The notes under the pieces: generated by a model
Databases searched by the model: none
Told to the model about the DNA's origin: nothing
Seen by the model: the letters and a program-made list of their open reading frames with translations, nothing else
Translations under genes and position numbers: made by a program
Shown here: piece after piece, positions 11,601-21,993 of the stretch
Numbering within the stretch: the stretch's first letter is position 1
Layout of the letters: every line of letters begins with the position of its first letter
Assembly (NCBI GenBank): GCA_004352715.1
Contig: SCFE01000008.1
Coordinates: forward strand, 1,714,502 to 1,778,501
Direction of reading: 5' to 3'
Length of the DNA: 64,000 nucleotides
Source of the DNA: Hofstenia miamia
Lineage: Eukaryota; Xenacoelomorpha; Acoela

Positions 11601-14600
11601 TAAATAGTTGAAATTTCATCGTATCTATTGCTATCAGTACTTTCAAAAAGTTTTAAGAGTAGCGCACTAGTTATTACTCTATTGGTAAAAAATGATTGAA
11701 GTTGTGCATAGTGCACATGGACGTACTGCATATGTAAATGCACCTAATAATCTTTGCTTATCTTATCAGTTGCCATGCAGCAGAACGTTTTACTCAGTGG
11801 GGCGCTTAGGGCTAGCTGCAAACACTTACAAAAAATGTTCTTTTCCTCAAAATTGAAAATTTTTCGCTTTAACTCAAGATGTCATCAATGGATTTGCTTC
11901 TAAAAACAGACGATTGCATATTGTATAAGCTTACTTTTGTTCAAAAAATTTTTTACAATTTTTTTCTGTAAAAATGGGTGTCAGCCTTCAGTTTTAAAAT
12001 TCTTAAACGCGCCACTGGTTTTACCAGGTGAGTTTTATCATGCGCTTCTTAATGTTGAGAGAAATTTTTCACGGCTTGAAAAAATACTTTCCAAAGAATT
12101 ATTTTTGCCTGACCATGTTGAGATGTACTTCAAGTTCTATTTCAATTTTTCTAATGTCGAAGTTGGATAAAACTTTGAATAAAATATTTATTTTTGGGAA
12201 ATTTTCTGTTAGGTAAACATAAAGTTAATTTTAGGACACATTGGGATAATAGTTTTGATTTTATAGGTTAAAAGGTAATTGACCTACTTATAACAATAGT
12301 ACTAGAAAAAATTAAAGCCATGATTTGAACAATAGTGACACTACGAAATCTACAAATGGTATTAATTATATACTACAACACTTGTCTTGTAATTGACATT
12401 AAAACATGTTTAAAATATTTTTTCACAGTGTGCTTTCAACTCGAATACATGAATTGTTTCGTAAAAGCGATATTTGCCTAAAAACAAAATTTTTAAATCT
12501 GTGATCAAAAGTTTTTTTGCATCTAGCATTTATATCAATATTGTTCAAAATTACGAAATTAGAAATTTTCTCGAAAAATCAAGTGATTTTGTTTGAATTT
12601 TTTATTCTAGAATTTTAGACGTTAAATTGAACATTTCCGTTTGTATAGTATTTGAGATGAGAAGTTAATAAACTATATATGGCAAGAAAGAAACTACTGT
12701 GAAAAAGTATAATACCTTCATTTTCTAAATTGATGCTGGTAATTTTGGCGTTCTTAACCAACTTGTCACAGATTTCATCACAATCGAGTTCTGCATTTGC
12801 CTGATAATGATCTGTTCCGATGCTAAGTGAAGAGAATTTGCCATTACTCACTGAGGACGGCCTACTGTTGGGAAGGGAATCTTTCACTACCTTTAACACC
12901 TAATATATTATTGAAAAAGGGGAACTTTTACAAAATGTACCTTAAAGTTGCCTTCAGTGTTTGCCCTCGTTAACAATCGCGTTCTATTCAAACTCTGAAA
13001 TTTGACAGGATATCGTTCAACGTCAATCTACATGAATTAGTGTTAAAAACAACAACAACAAAAAGACTTGATTCACCCTTAGGGCGGTTAAAACAAAATA
13101 ACTTAACAATACTAAAAAATATTAATATGAGCAGGAAGAGCATTTAAGCATTTACAATATAAAAGAAAAGAGCACGGATTATCAAAATTGAAGCGAGGAA
13201 CAAAAGAGGAAGATATTGAAAAGTAGAGAGGGGACTGAAATTTATTATATTTTTAGGAGGAACGCTTAACAACCAAAAAATCTATATTAAATTTAAGAAG
13301 ACTAAGACCCAACGATACAGCGACAACGAAGCCTGAAAAAAATATATAGACAAAAAAATAAAACATAATGATAGAAATAGGTGGGATTAATATTCCAGAA
13401 CAGCATGACTACTTCCTAAATGATAATAAAAATTTTCAGTTCGAATACTGCTTTTAGTTCGATACCTAATTTTTAGATCGGTATTCAAATTTTTCCAAAA
13501 GTTTTATTTATTGTAAAAAATCAACCTACAAACGTTCAAACTGTTGGCATCAAATGCAAAGCCATTCCATATTGAAAACAAATGTTCATTAATTTATGGA
13601 AATGAAGATGTTGCTTTAACATTATTTTGTTTACAGCAGTTTGAACCAATTAATTCAAATATTTTATGTTATTTTCCGCCAGATCTTTTATCTGTACTAA
13701 AGATAACTAAAGTATATTAAAATGACAATTTTGTATTTCGAATTCTTATTTCCCATACCGACGGTGAGCCACACGCCATACTAGAAGTTAATACCATCGA
13801 GCCCAGAAAGATTCTACGAAAATTGCAGTCAATAATTAGAATAGGATAAATTTGAAACTATTTTCCATAATTTTTAGAATACATTAATTTACCTTTGGAG
13901 AAGAGGGTTTATTTTTGGCAACGGCACTCTTAACTATCACATCTTCTTTTTCAAATTGGTCATTCCAAGATAATGGAATATCGAGTAAATCGACTTCGTT
14001 CTCGGACAGCGCAATTGGTTGGAAAATATCGCTATCCAGCTTTCTAAAATATAATTATTACAAAAACAAGTATAAGAAAATGTTCTCTATAAAGTGAAAT
14101 AAAATTAGTACAGACTGAATTGGTAACGTAAATGCACCTATAAACAAAATAGACATATTAATCCACAAAAGCCAAAGTTTGCTAAAGTCACAAAAGTTTA
14201 CAAATAATTGTAGTTGCCCACTAACAACAAAACATATTAACAAATAAGCCAACTGCATTAAGAAAGTAATTCATTACTTTTCAAAGAAAATTTCGAAATA
14301 AATTACATTGAATACCATTTAAAGACACCAAATAAAATGCATGCCTCTAAATATTGATATCATATCCTTAAGTTAAATCAACTAAGAATGTGACCTCAAA
14401 CAAGCCGTAGAAATTACGTTGTTCAACACTATATAATTAGAGTAAGGTAACACGTTCGTAGAGATTGATTCCTACAAATTAGTTTAGTTGTGGACTGCCT
14501 AGTTTTATAAGAATTTTCGCTTCAAGTTGAATCCGCCTTCAAATTCATACTTTCCGTCGGGGAGAGCTTAGTCTACGCTAATTTCTGAAAAATAAATTTT

Positions 14601-16827
14601 TCAATTATTCAGTTTTTTTATATTAATAATTAACTTTTTACTACATTATTGAGATGAAAATGTGAATATGTACATCGGTAATTGAAATTGGCTTCAGTAA
14701 TTAAATTTAGATGGAAACCATTGGTACATGTATAATAGTTACTAGACTTGAAATCTGGCCGATACATTTTGTTTTACATGAAGCGGACGTGACTTCATTC
14801 AATAAACTATTTAGTACAGTAAAAATCAATAAATTTTACAAAAAAATCAATAAAGCAACTCACGATTCGGCATGTAATTGAGTAGTGATAGGAAGAGGAT
14901 CGCCATTTCGGCAAATTCTCACTTTGCCATTAGCTGACAATTGATCTGCAATGTCAAGTAAACAGCTACTTCCAACAGCAAATAACTCTCGTGGTTCACC
15001 TAAAGTAACACGAAACTATCCTTTAATGATTTCAGTCAACATCAAATATAATTTTTACAAAAATTCAAATTATAAAGTAGGAAGGCTGTTTAAACGTTTA
15101 AACAAATTACACGTTTGAAACATATACTTCAAAACCAGTAAAGTTGCGAAAAAAACAAAAATTTCTCTAAAATATTTAAAAACCTCTATACAAATGAGAA
15201 ATAAAAAGTATTATGATTCCCATATAGTTTGACTCGTTTTCACAAAACAAGCATGAAGAACAACAAAACATAAATCTAATATTAAAAGCTTCAGAGTAAG
15301 TCAATTGTTCATAAAGTGAAAATTAAGACCTTTGCGGAAGACAATTTGATTTTTAAAACGCGATAACAGACTGTTTCCATGTCTCTGACAAAAACTAAGT
15401 TCCCTTGTTGAATTCCCTTTTTGATTTTATGGAAGATTTGCACCACTTTGTAAGCTTGCAACCGGGACTTTGTGTACGACTAGGTTGCTTCTCACGCACA
15501 AGGCTGGGAACCACTGCTGGTAAACTTGTTTACACGACGAACGGTCAATTAGAGATTTTACAGTAGTCTATAATAACAAGTCTTCTGTGAAACATGCTAT
15601 TATAAAGAATTCAAATATAGCTTATTTTTACAAACCTTATTCTCTGGACGTATTTTAAATAAATAAAAAGTCAACTCATTTACAAAAGGGAAATGAAAAC
15701 TATCCAAAGAAAAAAAGGGCGAAAACTAGGGCCCATTAAAAAACAAGAATAATACCATAGAAAGTAAATCTATCGGATTGGAAATTAGGGTTAAAAAACG
15801 GAGCTGAGAAAAAACTAAATATGCCAAGTAAAACAGTTGCGTGGTGAATAAATGGAGAATTAAAAAAACCTTGAAAATCAAACATATATTTGCAGTGATA
15901 TTAAGGATATAACAAGTATGCCCGGTAAAATTGTTCCTTAAAAATATTCACTAAGCAACAACCAGACATATGCAAAGTTGCAAAAATATTTGCTTTATAC
16001 ATAGTGGCCTCCTTTAAATTCTTATCAATCAAGGATTAATAGCTTTTCTAGTGTGAAAAACGGACAAGAGTTATCTGAATTTTTAAAGAATCCAAATGGC
16101 TTATAGCAAAAAATTGCTCCATTTAAAATTTCCATTTAAAAACTAGCCGCGAGAAAGTTTTTTAGAAAATTGGGAACATTATTGCAAATTGGACGGTGGA
16201 TTTCGTAAGCACGTATTAAGCAATAATCACCTGTAGAAATCTGGTTCAGAGCACATCGTTCAACTTTAATAGGGGCTCTGAAAACTAATACAACGGAAAT
16301 GGTAAGGAATTATGGTAATAAGGACTTGAAGATCAATTGAAATGCCATCAGTTTGATTTTTTATGTCAAATAAAAAAAAAGAGCACACAAAGAGCACAAC
16401 CGAAAGTGACACGACACTACATTTCATAAATTTACTAAAATACACAAGGCAATCGCTAAAAACTAGCACATATTTTGAATTGAAAGTAATATCGCTTACG
16501 AAGAAACTGTCGAATAAATAAATGAATAGTTAACCAAGCATTTACCTGTAAACGCGTTAGATACGTTGGAAATTTGTGGCTGACATCCAGCAAAAGTAAC
16601 ATAATTTTCATCAGTTTGGTACCCCAATGACTTTATCTGCTTTTGCGTGGTTTCAGAAAGTGGAGTTTGCAATTTGTGCTCAAGATTAAAGGTTGCAGAG
16701 CGTGTTAATCGCCGAGCATCTTCAATTTCTGAATCATTCTTGTGTACTAAAATTATTGACAAAATACACGTTTAGGTTCTTAGGCAAGCATCAAGCTTAA
16801 ATTTAAAGAAATCAATTACTTGTGTAT

Positions 16828-16862
<35 letters not shown>

Positions 16863-16924
16863 NNNNNNNNNNNNNNNNNNNNNNNNNNNNNNNNNNNNNN
16901 NNNNNNNNNNNNNNNNNNNNNNNN

Positions 16925-16963
<39 letters not shown>

Positions 16964-17059
16964 CAAAATGCATTACCATTACTCTTCGTCCGTGCACTTT
17001 TTAGCGACGATTTCTTTATGGATGAAGAGCTTTTAACACTTCTAGATGAATTCTTTGAT
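8691..17059 (-). CDS. Unrecognised nine-exon protein-coding gene, 5' end missing
   Basis: Nine exons chain in frame with AG/GT borders: 17059-16977, 16746-16546, 14999-14864, 14043-13893, 12994-12941, 12899-12716, 9726-9532, 9142-9081 and 8735-8691 (stop TAG). Exon phases agree at every junction, giving 369 codons after a split first codon. That cannot be chance, though I do not recognise the product. The visible start is rich in Ser/Lys/Arg (SKNSSRSVKSSSSIKKSSLK). Exon 2 has two RLTRSAT/TPL-type possible phosphosites. Exon 3 is the most ordered looking (ELFAVGSSCLLDIADQL then VRICRNGDPLPITTQL). Exons 4-7 are acidic, Ser/Asn-rich and probably disordered, with a lone CPAC in exon 7. No transmembrane segment, signal peptide or enzyme motif is seen. 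The start codon and first exon(s) lie above 17059. Introns run from 41 bp to about 3 kb; the one after exon 1 holds a TA microsatellite with a gap. The final 14-codon exon is the least certain. Confidence 0.8.
10158..10288 (-). CDS. Possible extra exon within the nine-exon gene
   Basis: A 43-codon open stretch (SELNAKISLDNGVEF...HLQHLR) lies between an AAAAG acceptor and a GTAAAT donor. Its 3' phase fits the next exon (9726-9532), but its 5' phase (2) does not fit the end of the 12899-12716 exon (phase 1). It would need another unseen exon, or a different acceptor (AAG at 10319-10321) which restores phase. It could be an alternatively used exon or chance. Confidence 0.3.
10532..10690 (-). CDS. 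Possible extra exon, phase 0 on both sides
   Basis: 53 open codons (EQQTNNIDTLGRPLISLTKG...) between a good acceptor (GTGCATTCAG) and a GTATGA donor. Neither end matches the phases of the surrounding exons of the nine-exon gene, so it belongs to it only if further small exons exist, or it is part of another transcript. No family is recognised. Confidence 0.28.
10955..11165 (+). pseudogene. Relic of CACTA-like (Tnp2-type) protein C-terminus
   Basis: Short, frame-broken stretch matching the better copy at 25130-25330. Here STRLGIDLKKI pairs with STRLVIDLNEI there, and LLLEKYAVDKNFEYSFQSED pairs with IFQKYAVKTPFIEYAFESED. At least one frameshift lies between the two blocks. It sits in the 3-kb intron of the nine-exon gene on the opposite strand. 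Confidence 0.5.
11166..12715. other. Intronic AT-rich sequence, nothing recognised
   Basis: Part of the large intron between the exons at 12899-12716 and 9726-9532. The ORFs on the plus strand around 11937-12216 show no family features. Confidence 0.4.
16839..16960. repeat. (TA)n microsatellite containing a 62-base gap
   Basis: Alternating TA runs flank Ns at 16863-16924, so the gap is most likely unresolved microsatellite length. It begins 17 bases downstream (minus strand) of the first visible exon of the nine-exon gene. Confidence 0.9.
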
Positions 17060-17224
17060 CTAAACAAATGACACTTAAACAAAAGCACACAAATTTAGAT
17101 TTATAAAGAATAATCAATTTATTAAATGTCAACAATTACTGTTCATTAGAGCTTTCGACATTATTGTATGTATTCAATAACTCTAACAAACATTTCACAT
17201 ATTTGTTACACTATCTATTTTAGT

Positions 17225-17650
17225 GTTCCAGATTGTAAAAATATTCATTGCTGTAAATCACTTTAACAGTGCCTCAAAAATATCCACTGGATTTACATCT
17301 GATGATTAAGGAAGACAGGAAAATTCAAATTTATGGCCAATTGATGTAGTCGTATACTGACATTTCAATTGTTTTTGTAACGCAGAATATATTTCTCAAA
17401 CATGTTTCGACATGATTTTCCAAGATTTCACGATACATTGCACTATTGAAATTGCCTAAAACAATAGGGCTCCACCGAAGGGATTATTGTGCCCACAAGA
17501 AATTCCTTTTAGTGGCTACAGGGAGACATGATGCGGTTCACGTACATTCACGCAATGAATCTCCAAATCTCTTCGAAGAATTGCCTCTTCTAGCAGCTAT
17601 TGCATTTTGCGAAGAAAGCAAAGCTTCCAGCTTAAGTTTTCTTTTTGATT
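17225..17650 (-). pseudogene. Tc1-like transposase relic
   Basis: In shifting frames the minus strand gives NFNSAMYREILENHVETCLRN split over two readings, matching the usual 'YxxILxxHV' block of Tc1 transposases. It then gives SSDVNPVDIF, matching the SPDLNPIENxW third-catalytic block (Glu replaced by Asp here). Stops and shifts interrupt it, and the stretch between the blocks is shorter than normal. No terminal repeats were found. Confidence 0.45.
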
Positions 17651-18059
17651 ACTTTCAAATCTGTATCAATATATTATTTTTTCGTTTTTAAATAATTTTC
17701 AGCGCTTATCTAAAAGGAATTCAGACTTAGAATTCGGCAAGTTGACAGAAAGGCACTGTATATAAACTTTTGAAAGTATGGAATATTTTGAACAATGACT
17801 GCATTCACTTTTAAGTATCAATAAATCTATTAGCGTTTCATAAGTTTCCAGTTTGTTTTAAATGACAATTTGTTTTATAATTGACAAAATTTAGTAAATA
17901 AAACTTATGTGGTCGCGCACAAACGAAGCAATTTTAAAGTTACAATTCCTAAAGTAGTACAGTATACAAACTCTATGTTCCATTATTGTTATTTATCAAT
18001 AAAAAAGACAATATCACGGCAAAAATAGATTAATATTGTGGCATCATCGTCAGCAATGG

Positions 18060-18870
18060 AGTAAATGTCACCGCTGAGACGGCATAGAATAAGTCCTACA
18101 GGAATAAGTCTTACACGATTAAGTCCTACATGATTAAGTTCAAGATTAATAAGCACATTTAAACGAAGCAACAGCAAAATGTCATACGAAATTATTGACT
18201 GGGATAGAAATTATATATATTTGAGAAATTTTTATACGTAAAAATATGATTAATTTACCGCTTTATTATATAAGAAAGGGTATGCAGGTCGGGTTCTAAT
18301 TTGTGAAGATCAATTAACAGCAATTTTTAATACATTTATAAATAATTAAGTTTTCCAGACGCATTTGAATTGCAAATTTTTTTAGTTATTATAAACAAAT
18401 ATTAATTCTTAAATGTTTTCATAGTAGAAATATGTTCCCTTAATATGATTTGGCTTGTATATAGATTCATGGTAAGCACAGCTGTACATTTGTACGGACA
18501 ATTGTAGACGTTACACCACTACACTGTTCGTATATTATTTTAAATACTTTACTGCATACTCATTCTATAGTTAGTTCGCCTAGAAAGTGCATTAAATTAA
18601 TGTATAATTCCTAAGTAGTTAAAAAATTCAGTGTAATTACAAAAAATTACAGTTCTCGTTCGAATTTTTGAAATTTAGCGAAACACAAAAGAACTTAGAG
18701 CGACAAAGGAAAAATTTAAAAACAAAAAATCAAAACTTATAAATAAAAAATTTTGGAGAATTAAAATCATTAATAGTAATAGTGTAGGTGTAGGATTTAT
18801 TCATGCATGACTTAATCACGTAGGACTTATTCCTATATTACTTATTCATGTTCCCCACCGCTGGGAGCGC
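18060..18870. mobile_element. Inverted-repeat element with iterated 'AATAAGTCCTAC' motifs
   Basis: 18080-18150 carries several near-copies of a short unit (GAATAAGTCCTAC, GGAATAAGTCTTAC, GATTAAGTCCTAC). The inverse complement of 18784-18845 carries the same series (GAATAAGTAATATAG, GAATAAGTCCTAC, GATTAAGTCATGC). The right end CCCACCGCTG would read inward as CAGCGGTGGG, hAT-like, but no convincing 8-bp duplication was found and the left end is unclear. There is no ORF. Boundaries are approximate. Confidence 0.5.
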
Positions 18871-19167
18871 TATTACCTGTATGTCTCCTCATTGGCTGAA
18901 ATTCAAATTGACCTATCATGCGTGCATGTCGCTAATTGTTAACATTTTTTAGTTCTGCTCAGGCAGGTGAATTATGTAAACATTTTATTAATTTTCTGTT
19001 ATAAACAGGGCAAACATGCACGCGATCGTTTAATAAACATTTAGTTTCTATCAAATTCAGTTGCATTTACACTTATCGTTATTACTTCAATTATGTGTAG
19101 CTAAATCCTATCCGGAAAGGGCCGGGGCTTATCAACTGGTTTTCCACGCCCCTAGAAACACCAGCGT

Positions 19168-19498
19168 GGTGGCTATTCAGTATGTGATTTTTGTGATGTA
19201 GAAGGCTTATACTTAGAGCAACGTGTTGTTTATTTACAATTTGCAAACCGACGAACAGATTACAGTTTTCGTCATCAATTAGATGATGATTATGTTACTG
19301 GGAAGTCGCCATTAATCACATTGCCTATTAATTTCATTCTACAATTTTCGCCAGACTACATGCATGTTATTCTTTTAGGCTGCATGAGAAAATTACTTTT
19401 TCAATGGACACGGGGAGCTTTACCTCACAGATTGCAAGCCCGAATTGTTAGCACAATTTCATCACATATTGTTGAATGTAGAAATTACATACCTTCAG
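19168..19498 (+). pseudogene. CACTA-like (Tnp2-type) transposase fragment, middle part
   Basis: An open reading of about 110 codons with a Cys pair (YSVCDFCDVEGLYLEQR), an RTDYSFRHQLDD block and the diagnostic segment SPDYMHVILLGCMRKLLF. This matches the (F/S)PLDYMHLVCLGVMRKLL signature of animal proteins related to the Tnp2 transposase domain. The frame ends in CRNYIPSG at a possible splice donor (GT at 19499). The upstream part of the protein is not open. A separate C-terminal piece of the same family lies in the same orientation at 24952-25446; the two may belong to one element split by later insertions, but no continuous chain was found. Confidence 0.6.
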
Positions 19499-19815
19499 GT
19501 ACATTGTTTCGAACATTATATATAATTATCTATTTAATTTTATAATAAAATATGCTTTAAGTTACATTTTTCAATTGTTTCGGTATTTGTGAATATCAAA
19601 TTATGTTTAACANCGGGGAGCTTTACCTCACAGATTGCAAGCCCGAATTGTTAGCACAATTTCATCACATATTGTTGAATGTAGAAATTACATACCTTCA
19701 GGTACATTGTTTCGAATATTATATATAATTATCTATTTAATTTTATAATAAAATATGCTTTAAGTTACATTTTTCAATTGTTTCGGTATTTGTATATATC
19801 AAATTATGTTTAAAA
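19411..19815. other. Duplicated contig end joined by one N
   Basis: Bases 19411-19611 recur at 19614-19815 with only a few differences, in direct orientation, with the single N at 19613 exactly between them. This is best explained as two overlapping contig ends (possibly two alleles) left unmerged by the scaffolder. Confidence 0.8.
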
Positions 19816-21941
19816 TAGACTGTTCAACTTGCAAGAGAGTTCGGTTGTTTTATAAGACCATTTCTTATTATATATTATACACTACCAAATACAATAATAT
19901 AATTTACTACATATTCCATTGCTAGATTTTATGGACACCCCGTACGTCCTATTCTCTCTTCAGAGAGTAATTAACAGAGGCTCAAATTAGCGCAGGTTCT
20001 AATTTCTGCTGCTAGTTGGCGTATGCAATCCCCACTATTACATACAACTTGCCACAATCATCCTCATTTACTTTATGCACAGTAGTGCATAATAGCATTA
20101 ATAATGCCTCACAAATGTGTTTATATATTCATAACTGGTTATGGATCAAGAAAAGAGAATTATTATCAATTTTAAAATAAAAAGGTACAATTGCACCAGA
20201 CGAACCAATAAACATTTTTCCGCGAAGTATCGCAGTATTCTATCCATAGACCCACAGCTATTCCAAGAACAACAGTAGAAGCATTAAATTCATCTTTAAC
20301 TCTTGACATTGATGAATATTCCGAACAATTAGTCTTAATAAAATTTCTTGCATATCTACTTGTTAGAAACTGATCTCAATTTCATCTACAAACAATAAGA
20401 GAACGCTGTGGTCATTATTCAATGCAGACAATTATTTTAACACCAATAATCATAAATGGTAAGAATTTATACTGCAGTATATATATATATATATAAATTA
20501 CAATTTGATAATCCTGTATTTTGGAAAAAGTCGACTGAAACTTTGAAGTAAATTCTGGAAGGTATTTAGTTTTATATGCAATCAGTTACCTATCAGTTTT
20601 AAGTCGTCCAACTTCACGAACCGCTATAAGTTTATATTCAAGGGATGACTTTAATAAAGACGATTGCCTTTTGTACCGATGATTTGTTAATAAGTTACCA
20701 AGAGAAGGAACTCTTGACCAAGGATAACCTCAACAATATCTGTTGCATTGTGCTTAAAGATTTTTCGGGAGGGAAGAATGTCATCACTAGAGAATGGTTT
20801 ATGGTCGTCAAGAAACGAAAACTTCTACAATTTTGTTTTAAGTTGTCCAAAAACGCCGTTAATTAGTGAATGTAAAAGCTTTAGTAATGCAGTTAAAAAA
20901 ATTAAGAATGTATTCAGATGTACTGTTGCAATGTCCGTCTTCGTGTAATGGAAATAGCCCAATTTCAATTACTAACTGAACTCTCCAATCCCTTGTGTGA
21001 ATAACGAAAAGTTCCAGATTAGAATTCATGCACTTCATGCCATAAGTGTCAGTTATGCCAAAACTCAGATGTTAGTTCATTACATATTTCGGGGAAGGAA
21101 AATATTATTGAAACAAATCTCCAGTCTTTATTGTACATTGCTCGTTTCTTGGAAAAATACAATGTAGGATACTGCTTTTGAAGTTTGCTTCATTTCACGA
21201 GTTGGATTGTGTTTTCCTAGCAATTTATTGATAAATTGTTGTTGTAATTGTTTTTTTTAAAAACATTGCTACTAATTATTTGTGCACGCATTTGATATAA
21301 TTAAGTGCAATAATGTTTCAGATCTTGTGTCGTTTAAGTCAATATTCCAAAAATATGTGCATTTCTTATTTAGCAATTTTTGTAATTTATTACAAAACTT
21401 TCTCAGAATATTCGTAAAAATATAGTTTTCCATTAGTAATCTATCAATCTATGCATAAAGTTAACAAAAAGCATTAATTATGACACTAAGCAATAGATAA
21501 CATCAATAATTTAAATTGAGATTTAGGCCTCCAATAATTATAGACATTAAAGCTTGTCATGACCTGTATACCTTGAACCAGATTCATATATGCTCAGCAC
21601 GGCTGTGCACGCACCTCTAGTGTTATTCGCAGTCTCCATTGGCTCATAGTCCGTTGAAGAATCCTCAGTAAACAACTCGTGATCTTTCAAAACTGTCTTC
21701 ATTAACAGTTTTCGACTCCTTACCTATTATCTCCCTTGATGATTCAACTTTCGTCTTTTCTATTATATCTACACATTCGTCTCATTACCCCTCAAAATCA
21801 TGTTCGCAAAGGTGTTAATGCCTTTCGTGCTACTGCACCTAATCTTTCACAAAAATCTAAAGACGTTTCTTTTTGACAATTGACGTTTATAGTGTTGGTT
21901 TTGTAACAGGGCGCCTTTAGAAATAAATTCAATAATAGTAA

Positions 21942-21993
<52 letters not shown>

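Noticed and set aside
11937-12216. Overlapping plus-strand ORFs in the large intron
   Set aside because: Phe/Leu/Lys-rich, no family motif, no splice context; expected by chance in AT-rich DNA.
8691-17059. Naming the nine-exon gene as a chromosome-passenger or BRC-repeat protein
   Set aside because: A few Ser/Lys-rich and FAGCQPQISNVS-like stretches suggested this, but the spacing and key residues do not match, so no name is given.
16772-17071. ORFs running through the TA microsatellite and Ns on both strands
   Set aside because: They consist of YIYIYI from the repeat plus undefined codons; only the minus-strand 16977-17059 stretch is a real exon, in a different frame.
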